Below, piece by piece: positions 57,251-64,000 of a DNA stretch of 64,000 nt (positions within the stretch are counted from its first letter, which is position 1; every line of letters starts with the position of its first letter). Origin of the DNA: Tribonema minus (lineage: Eukaryota; Sar; Xanthophyceae; Tribonematales; Tribonemataceae); contig JAFCMP010000203.1 in assembly GCA_017506865.1 (NCBI GenBank), positions 1-64,000 of the forward strand, read 5' to 3'. The translations under genes were made by a program, and so were the position numbers. The notes below the pieces were generated by a model. It had not been told where the DNA came from and searched no databases. It saw nothing but the letters and a program-made list of their open reading frames with translations.

Positions 57251-57466
57251 GATTAAATGTTGAAGACCAAGTGGGACATGAGAATCGCAAGTTCATCAGC
57301 GCCAAAAAATATCTGCTGTGTCAGATTTTTCAGGTATTCAAGTTGAGTGCCAAATCCATGTAAGCACACCTCAGTAGAAGTGAGCTAGGAGGGATTTACT
57401 GCTGCAGCTCCTATTACTTGTAAAGATCCGGTCCTGATCACTTTTCAGTACTACCTGTTCATAAAA

Positions 57467-57805
57467 TTGCGTACACGCCTGTTTGATGACTTGAATAGGA
57501 CTCAGTGCACACCGACTCACATTGCCGTAGGCTTGGACGTTCCCGCCTTCACCTCCTGCAGCTACGGGGGGTGCCTCCGGAGGCACCTCACCTCCATGGG
57601 AAGCAATGATCGCCGCAAGCAAGGCGCTCCTGCGTCGAAAGCGCAAGACAAATTGAAGGCTCAATGGCACAACATCATTGATACTATGCAACGTCACTGC
57701 GACGTGTTGCGCGGGCAGTATGTGACGTGTCATCTGCAGCGCACGGCCGACCAAGCATGCAACGAAATTGCATGCAGGCAGTACCGCCGCCAGCTTGCCG
57801 CATAG
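57467..57805 (+). CDS. Hypothetical protein, coiled-coil-like
   Basis: Not recognised. The open frame ends in MGSNDRRKQGAPASKAQDK, LKAQWHNIIDTMQRHCDVLR and TADQACNEIACRQYRRQLAA, with the charge pattern of a helical soluble protein. An in-frame ATG at 57,596 could start it. It may be an isolated exon. It overlaps the uncertain 3' end of the minus-strand repeat-protein gene at 57.7-57.8 kb. Confidence 0.25.
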   Translation: MRTRLFDDLNRTQCTPTHIAVGLDVPAFTSCSYGGCLRRHLTSMGSNDRRKQGAPASKAQDKLKAQWHNIIDTMQRHCDVLRGQYVTCHLQRTADQACNEIACRQYRRQLAA

Positions 57806-60331
57806 GAATTGGCCCGTTGGCAAGTCACCACTGGCACACCATCATGTGCCTGAAGCATACAAACTGCAAAGTACAGGATTGTACATGTTCTAAGCAAGCC
57901 ACTATGCACAACACCTGCAGGAACACGCTGCCGACGGCAGGTCTTTGCCTGCCCTGCCACGTCGACTTGTGCAATATATTGTGCGTAAAGCTCCTCTACG
58001 CACCTCTCTTTCGCTGCTTGTGCGACTCGGGCAAGCTGCAATACGCCTTCCCCCAGGATAGAAGATGCAGTGGCAGCGGCGGCGACCAGCGCGGACAGCT
58101 CGAAAATCACCGCTGTCTCGCATACGCCGCTGTTGCTGCCCTCCTTGCCCCTGCGCTGCGCGGCGGCGGCGGCAGCGGCAGCGGAGGTGTGCACCGCAGA
58201 GGGCTCGCGTATCGGCACCGTCTCGCTGTCGCCGCCTGCTTCGCCGCCTGTGTCACCGCGCTCCATGTCGCCGCTGTCCCCGGCGACGGAGGCGGCAGCG
58301 GCGGCGCAGGCGGTGACCAGCTGCGCGCAGCGCTCGCGAAATGCTATAATGTTGCGCACGCCGCTGCCGCTGCCGCCGCCACCGCAGCCGCGTGCGCCAC
58401 CGCGGTCCTCGCCCCCTTGCTCCTTGGCGCCGCCAGTGACGGCTGCGGCAGCGGTGCAGGCTGCGGCCAGCTGCGCAGAGCGCTCGCGAATCACTGCGAT
58501 GTCGCGCGCTGCCGCTGCCACCACCGCCGCTGCCACCGCGCCCCTCGTCCGCGCTCTCCGCGGCGGCGGCAGCAGCGGCAGCGGCAGCGGCGGCCTGCAC
58601 AGAGCGCTCGCGAACCGCTGCGACGTCGCGCACGCCGCCGCCGCTGTCGCCACCGCCGCCGCCACCGCGCCCCTCGTCCGCGCTCTCCTCTGCGGCGGCA
58701 GCAGCGGCAGCGGCAGCGGTGGGCTGCGCAGAGCGCTCGCGACTTGCTGCGACGTCGCGCACGCCGCCGCCGCCCTCAGCGGCGGCAACGGGGCTGCACG
58801 CAGCATCTGCTGCCCTGGCAACGGCGGAGTGGGCTGCGTAGGCTGCTGCAAAGGCGGCAGCTGCAATGGCGCCGAAGGCCGCATTGCTGGCGAATGGAGG
58901 CGCAGCACCCGCCTCAGCGGCAATGTGATGCACCGCCTCACCAATGACCCCCACATCGTCCGCGCTGCTAGACAGCACAAGAGCAGCCGCTGTGGCAGCC
59001 GTGTCCGCTGCACCACCAGCTATGCGACGGGCAGCGGCAGCGTCCGCGCCCTGCTGTGTCGCAGCGTTAAGCACTTGCTGGTACAAGCCCTTGGGGGCAC
59101 TTGTGTCGCTGACAGTGGCGGCAAGCAGCGAGCTGCTGGTCTGCGGCACAGATGGCTGGGGAGGGGACTGGGAGCCGGGGGGGGTATCAACAGCCCCTGG
59201 GGCAGGAGAGTTGGCTGTGGAGCGGGCAGCAGCGATGGCAGAGCAGCTGAGCCCCCATGTAGGGTCGTCGGCTTTGTGCTCCTGCACCTCCCCGTCATCG
59301 GCAGCAGCCGCTGCGGCGGCGGCGGCGATGGCAGTACGGCTGGAGTGGCCGCTGCCGCCGCCGGCGCAGTGAGCGCGGGCAGCGGCGGCGGCGCCGTCGC
59401 TGGCACCGCAGGCGCCAGCTTCGGGGGCAACAACGCCAACACGGGTGGCTGCAGCGGCAGCGCCGCCGCCTGCGCAGCCGCGAGAGGCGCCGCCGGCGCC
59501 GTCGCTGGCGGCGCGAGCGCGAGCGCCACCAACGCCTGCATGTCGCGCCGCCGCCGCAGCAGCCGCGGCCGCAGCATCTGCGGCTGCTGCGGTGCGCAAC
59601 GGAGACGGCGAGCACATAGCTGCGCCATTGCGAGCTCCGCGCCCGCCGCCGCCGCCGTCGCTACCCGTGTTGCTGGCGGCATTGCTGGCAGCATCGCTGC
59701 CAGTGTTGCGTTCGCCGCCGCGCGCACCGCCCGCAGCGCCGCCGCCGGCGGAGCCGCAGCCAGAGCCGCTGCCGTCACCATGCTCACTGGTGGACATGCT
59801 GGTGCGATCGGCGCTGGAGGTGCTGCTGCCACAGTAGTCGCCGCCGCTGCTGTCCTCTGACTCGGAACCGGCGGCAAAGTCCGTGCGGTCGATGTCAAGG
59901 CTGGGCAACGATGAGCCACCAACATCTGATTCACTGTCGTCGTCGGTGCTGCGGCTGCGGCCCCGGCCACCGCCGCGGCGCCCACCGCCGGCGTTTGTGC
60001 TGCGCCTGCGGCCCCTACCACCGCCGCGGCGCCCTGAAGCGCGTGCAGTGCTGCTGCCGCCGCCGCCACCTCCTCGCGCGTCCCCCTCGCGCTCGCCGCC
60101 TGTGCGCTGCCACCCCTGGGTGCGCGTCGATGTGCACCCGCGTGCGCGCCCGCGTGCGCCGCCGCCACCGCTGCCGCTGCCGCCGTCGCCGCCGCCGCGG
60201 CCGCCACCGCCCTGCTGTCTCCAAGGTCCTGCTCGCCGCGATCGCGCTCCCCACATGCGGCGGCGGTGGCGGCGCCGCGCGCTCGGGCCGCCGTCGCTGT
60301 CGTCGCCTCCTCCTGCGCCGAAGTTTGCCAT
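57730..60331 (-). CDS. Ala/Gly-rich repeat protein of unknown function (one frame change)
   Basis: Not a family I recognise. Starts at ATG 60331 (MANFGAGGGDDSDGG). Residues 1-130 are Arg/Gly-rich (RGGGRGRSRS), nucleic-acid-binding-like. An acidic/Ser region (DDDSESDVGGSSLPSLDIDR) follows, then long Ala stretches. From ~58,800 the protein is built of ~43-residue units of the form VRDVAAxRERSAQxAAAAAA plus an acidic Gly-rich spacer (ESADEGRGGGGGG). At least four clear units and two degenerate ones end in a helical segment (VLQLARVAQAAKERCVEELY). Between units 2 and 3 (~58,510) the reading moves by one base, from the frame 60331-58253 to the frame 59016-57730. The coding end is uncertain, probably ~57,940. 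The opposite strand is also open because of GC-triplet periodicity, but lacks the repeat logic. Confidence 0.5.
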
Positions 60332-60471
60332 GATGACAGAGCCTGGGCCCCGGCGGAACTAATTCAATTGGGCGCTCCCCCCACAGCAGCACGGCTACGC
60401 TGCACATGAGGATGCTCACCGCGCCGGCATGGTTGCGGTCAATAGCGAGCACGTTACACCGTGCGTCCTGC

Positions 60472-60960
60472 TTAGTAACCTCGGGCCGTTCGTATGCACG
60501 ACGAACCCCCAGTGCCCCATGATGTGCTGCAATGTACTATAGTATGCATCATCATCACCAGACGCTCAGACTCGTTCTGCTCCAGAGGCTCCACCTTGCT
60601 TGAGGTTGCCGCTCGCTCGCCACTGGCTTGGTCTTGATTGCCGCAGGAGGTTAACATTTGTGACATGTCAATGCCACGCACCACAGCATTGGTGTTGAGT
60701 CGTCTGACCATAAGCCTTCGGGCCGAAGAAATGCTTGACAATGGTGCACGGTGACTGTTATGCACCACCATGGCATACTGCACATTCTCCTCCGGTTCTC
60801 TGTCCAAATGTCCTCCCTTCTCGATCGACGTTGCACCCTGCGCCACCGCCGCGCCGCCACCTCTGCAGCACCTGGTGGCACTGAAGCTAGCCCCGCCACC
60901 GATGCGCAGCAAAAGCACGCAAGTGGCGCGACTGGCGCCGCAGCTGTACCTGCCATTCAA
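60472..60960 (-). CDS. Hypothetical protein
   Basis: Not recognised. A 162-codon frame with mixed composition (GHLDREPEENVQYAMVVHNS, RRLMVRRLNTNAVVRGIDM, SGERAATSSKVEPLEQNESE). It lies directly upstream of the repeat-protein gene on the same strand and could be part of its 5' region or an unrelated short frame. Confidence 0.22.
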   Translation of the reverse strand: MNGRYSCGASRATCVLLLRIGGGASFSATRCCRGGGAAVAQGATSIEKGGHLDREPEENVQYAMVVHNSHRAPLSSISSARRLMVRRLNTNAVVRGIDMSQMLTSCGNQDQASGERAATSSKVEPLEQNESERLVMMMHTIVHCSTSWGTGGSSCIRTARGY

Positions 60961-61189
60961 TCATTGCTCTGCAGCTGCACTCTAGCCATGGCAGACGTGC
61001 CTGACCCAGAATGCGCTCAGCTTGCAGAGGCGGTTGTCACCAGCTTGTAGGTATATGTTATACTCACATTATAATGTTGACACGGCTTGGGGGTAGATTG
61101 AGGACCAGTTATACCTCATAGTGAGGCCAGGTCGCAGTCAGACCTGGCTGGTCATCTTAGACCTGAAATAGGTGCCTAGAGCTGCACTT
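60961..61189. other. No gene seen
   Basis: Short AT-rich spacer with no clear signal. Confidence 0.4.
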
Positions 61190-61480
61190 GACCCCAGTTG
61201 AATCAGGTGCAAGTAGCTCAGGTCACATGCCAAAGGGCACATCAGTATAGTGTGCACAGCTTCAGAACATAGGAACCTTTGCTGCAGCAGCAGCAAGTAG
61301 CAGACAACAGCTGTACCAAGACATCCAGGCCCCAAGCCTCCTTCTCTCCGCATCGACAATAAGACATCCCCCGGCGAGCCTTGCGTTCGCATCATTCAGA
61401 CATCAACTTGTTCTCTGGAGCTTGTCTCCATGTTTTGCTCTTCCAGCTTGCTAGCTCGCATTTATGACAGCATCACATGG
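61190..61480 (-). repeat. Dispersed ~300-bp repeat, copy 2 (inverted relative to 7150-7450)
   Basis: Its reverse complement follows 7150-7450 over the full length with indels, sharing the 20-mer GATGTGCCCTTTGGCATGTG and the 20-mer CAAGCTGGAAGAGCAAAACA. It has no protein signal in common. It is probably a non-autonomous element family. Confidence 0.7.
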
Positions 61481-61853
61481 TAGCCTTTTTCAATGTGAAG
61501 GTTGAGCCAGACCTGCAAAAGCCGCAGTTCGCGCCGCGCGGCATGCAAGCATTTGCTTTCCGCTTGCAGTGCTGCACTGCAGCACACAATCCATCGGCAT
61601 GTGCGTCCAGGTGTTGTCGACACATGTGCCATGCACGTGTCTCGGTACATGTTGTACAGGTGCCAATACGCCTGGACGCACAGGCATGACATTTCTCGAC
61701 ATATCCATGCATGTGCCGCGGCGGTGTGCGCCCAGGTGTTGTTGATACAACGCATCGCGGTACCTGAGTGCACAGCAGGTACCTGCAATACCGGCTGCCT
61801 TCAAGGCTTTAAATTTTGATGGACGCTATTTATGGCGTCTGGGGGATAAACTG

Positions 61854-61873
61854 AACCTAACCCTAACCCTAAG
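61854..61873 (+). repeat. Interstitial telomere-like repeat
   Basis: AACCTAACCCTAACCCTAAG, two and a half CCCTAA units. Confidence 0.7.
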
Positions 61874-63040
61874 TCTCCGGCTATGACGACATGACGCGTC
61901 AGCTGTTGGAATTGCAGGCTCTTATGTGTTTGCACAATTGCGTTACAGTGGTTGAGCCGGGGAGCCCTAGTGTCCTCGAGGCATGAGCCGGGGAGCTTTA
62001 GTCTCACGGGGCATGACTGGCTTTAGTGTCCCGTGGTTGGTGCCTTCTCGGTGGAGGCAGTCTGGACCTATGCTTAATACTCACTTTCCTTTGCACCGTC
62101 CTTCAGCCGAAGTCTCTCTTTCTCCCTGCTGCCTTGCTAGCTGGCCTGGCATCTTGTTCAAGGAGCTCTAGCTGATCGTCATTTCCGACATCAGCTGCCA
62201 CTCATGGTGAATGTCGCCTGCTTTAAGGCACAGGTGCAGTCAGCAGCAGCAAAGACCGCAGCAAACCCCGAGCGGTGCTGCAGCCGTGACCAAGAGGCCG
62301 TCAAGTAGACCCACTGTTCTGGTCAGTATGGTCAGAATCTCTACACTGTATGACACTTGCCACCTTGACAACCGGATTATTTGGCAGCTGCTTTGGGGTG
62401 CAGCCTGAGGGGCGGAAGCTGCTGGAGGCTATCGCTATGTAGATGTATGCGAATAGGATGTCGGTGCCCGAAGCAGCCGTGGCAGTCATACAGCTTCACA
62501 ATGCATAGCACTGACACGCGCAGCTCGCTCCGCATGGCGTACTCTTTGCGTGTTATAAAACACATGGCGGGGGATAAGGACGTAGTGCGGGCAGAGATGC
62601 CACTTGGCCCAAGCGCCGTTTAGAAGTGATCGTCATCGCACATTCAGGTACTTTCTAGTTTTCGAAAGATTCGTTTTTAAAGTATACAAGACATGTGCAC
62701 ATTCTGCAGCATCCCCTTCCACAGCGCCTCCAACGCTGCAACCTACACCCTGCAGTGTTCCCTCGCTGTGTCCAGAAATGTGTAAGCAGGGTGTGCGGCG
62801 AAACCTATTTGGCCTTTGCCAAAACCAGTTTGGCAAAAGGTCTGGGTCAGAACTGATGGAAACTCGTCGGAACTCGTCGGAACCGGCGTAACTCGTTCTG
62901 AGGGCAAAGGGGCCCCACTAGACTCTGAGTGTTTGACATCGTTCCGAATCTGCATGGCAGAAGTGTACTTGCACACATAACGCTTCAAACTGCTATGACA
63001 GCAATTTGATCATTGCTGTCAGTTCATCGCACCTCATTTC
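61874..63040. other. No gene seen
   Basis: Short frames only. A GAGCCGGGGAGC unit occurs twice (61,953 and 61,985), and GGAACTCGTCGGAAC near 62,868 is a small tandem duplication. Confidence 0.4.
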
Positions 63041-63076
63041 ACCCCCCCCCTCCCCCCCCCTCCCCCCCCCTCCCCC
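63041..63076 (+). repeat. C-rich microsatellite (C8-9 T)n
   Basis: Runs of 8-9 C separated by single T, four units, followed at once by a telomere-like tract (TGACCCTAAGCCTAGCCC, 63,077-63,103). Confidence 0.9.
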
Positions 63077-63142
63077 TGACCCTAAGCCTAGCCCTAACCC
63101 TACGTACCAATTTGACACGAAGTGCTAATATCCTTGCCACAG

Positions 63143-63412
63143 CAATTTGGTTCCTTTGGTGTGATTGGCGATGAGCCAGCGCCCTCATTGGTTGAGGAGC
63201 ATGCAGCGAGCGAGTGGAGCGACTTTGCCCCCCCCGCGGAGGCGGCACTGAAGGGAATTGCAGTTGCTATAGCATTAGGGCTGCGCTTTCCACTGCGCTG
63301 CCAAAATGGGTTGCATCAGCGAGTGATGGCGTATCTGGCGGTCAACTCACACTGCAGGGGTAGTAGTGGGGGCTCTGAGGCGAACGAAGTCCTCCTGGAA
63401 GTCCATCGGTAG
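63143..63412 (+). CDS. Hypothetical exon
   Basis: A typical acceptor (TCCTTGCCACAG) is followed by an 89-codon open frame. It begins QFGSFGVIGDEPAPSLVEE, continues AASEWSDFAPPAEAALKGIA, and later LHQRVMAYLAVNS, to a stop at 63,412. It is protein-like and acidic, with no family recognised. It could be the last exon of a gene lying in 61.9-63.1 kb or an exon of one extending past the window (a GCGGAAG|GTGAGC donor-like site lies near 63,824). Confidence 0.3.
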   Translation, partial: QFGSFGVIGDEPAPSLVEEHAASEWSDFAPPAEAALKGIAVAIALGLRFPLRCQNGLHQRVMAYLAVNSHCRGSSGGSEANEVLLEVHR

Positions 63413-64000
63413 TCGGCTCGGCGGTCAGTGACCGTTCAATAGAGTAGATAGCGCAGGTGTTGCATGCTCCATACACATGTTGCATATATGTGCCTTTGAC
63501 GGCGAATTTCCGCCTGGGGCCCTCAAGCGGGAGAAATGAAGTACATGTTGGCCGCCAGAACATCCTGACATTGTTGAAGCCTATAGTGGTAGTGTAGGCT
63601 TGGAGATACAGAAGCATATCTTGACTTGTGAGTCAATTTGGGATGTGCCAAGCAGGGTAGAAGGGAATCCCAAACTTCGACGGTTACAGTGAAACGTCTG
63701 GAGCAAGGGAGCAAAAAGCGCTCATGATGTGTGCGTGCGTGGTGGCGTACACCCTGCGTTCAGCACACGGCAAGGACCCTAGCTCGCAAAGCCGGGAGCC
63801 ATGTCTCAGGGCTTCAAGCGGAAGGTGAGCGTGTCTCGTGTAAGTGTTCAAGTGCCGAGGTTATGACATGTGTGGAATGGAGCCGCGAGAATAATCAAGA
63901 GGTGATAAAGGTCTTACTGACGTCGTTCGTACACCCTCGTGTGCACACCAGGAGCATTTGGACGACAATCCACCACCGCCAGCGCGGTTAGCCAATTACG
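63413..64000. other. No gene seen to the window end
   Basis: One donor-like site near 63,824 (GGAAG|GTGAGCGTG) and short frames on both strands. Nothing can be named. Confidence 0.35.

Noticed and set aside
57727..59860. Long plus-strand open frames (406 and 596 codons) opposite the repeat protein
   Set aside because: They are produced by GC-rich codon periodicity. They read as long Arg/Ser/Cys-rich or Ala-rich runs without repeat logic, and the minus strand has an ATG start and a coherent repeated unit.
1..64000. CRISPR arrays, rRNA genes, bacterial operons
   Set aside because: No regularly spaced direct repeats with unique spacers, no rRNA-like core sequences and no polycistronic gene packing. 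The sequence is plainly eukaryotic nuclear.

Overview
The window is nuclear DNA of a eukaryotic green alga, most likely a chlorophyte and probably of the Chlamydomonas-related Chlorophyceae. The reasons are intron-rich genes with GT(GC)-AG borders and (C)AG acceptors, GC-rich and alanine-rich coding sequence, a TGTAA-type poly(A) signal candidate, many short CCCTAA-like telomeric tracts, and algal-type retroelements. The species assignment is inference. No bacterial-style operons, rRNA, confident tRNA or CRISPR are visible.

Layout. 1-16,750 is a block of decayed minus-strand elements. First comes a Ty3/gypsy-type LTR retrotransposon (1 to ~6,165, cut by the window edge) that carries a cytosine-5 DNA methyltransferase domain between Gag and protease. 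Next is an ankyrin-repeat (F-box-like) pseudogene (7,724-9,474) with its own TATA box. Last is a ~7.1 kb non-LTR retrotransposon (9,637-16,748) encoding an OTU-type cysteine protease, a reverse transcriptase, a zinc knuckle and a restriction-like endonuclease. All three are broken by frameshifts or a stop.

18,377-48,287 is the gene-bearing core, with five intron-containing genes whose exon phases all close exactly: a DUF1295/steroid-reductase-like membrane protein (-, 5 exons, 315 aa); a MerT-like plus HMA-domain metal transporter (+, 3 exons, 280 aa); fimbrin/plastin (+, 8 exons, 770 aa, with an unusual Ala-rich tail); a sarcosine/dimethylglycine N-methyltransferase (-, 2 exons, 292 aa); and a very large USP40-like deubiquitinase (+, 12 exons, 2,289 aa) with an inserted UBA domain, ankyrin-like C-terminal part and two GC-AG introns. 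Two pairs are head-to-head with only 224 bp and 286 bp between start codons, suggesting shared bidirectional promoters. The 30 exons of these genes contain no frameshift, so the frameshifts in the left-hand elements are probably real decay, with some homopolymer caveats.

48,288-64,000 is repeat-rich and gene-poor. It has a 26-base G tract, degenerate telomere-like arrays, a ~1.05 kb tandem duplication that looks like remnants of another LINE, a 63-bp x3 tandem repeat, and a minus-strand gene-like region (~57.9-60.3 kb) coding for an Ala/Gly-rich protein built of ~43-aa repeats. It also holds a dispersed repeat whose inverted partner lies at 7.15-7.45 kb, and a few protein-like exons that I cannot name.

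Most noteworthy are the methyltransferase-carrying retrotransposon, the OTU-carrying LINE, the MerT-HMA fusion, and the USP40-UBA-ankyrin protein.
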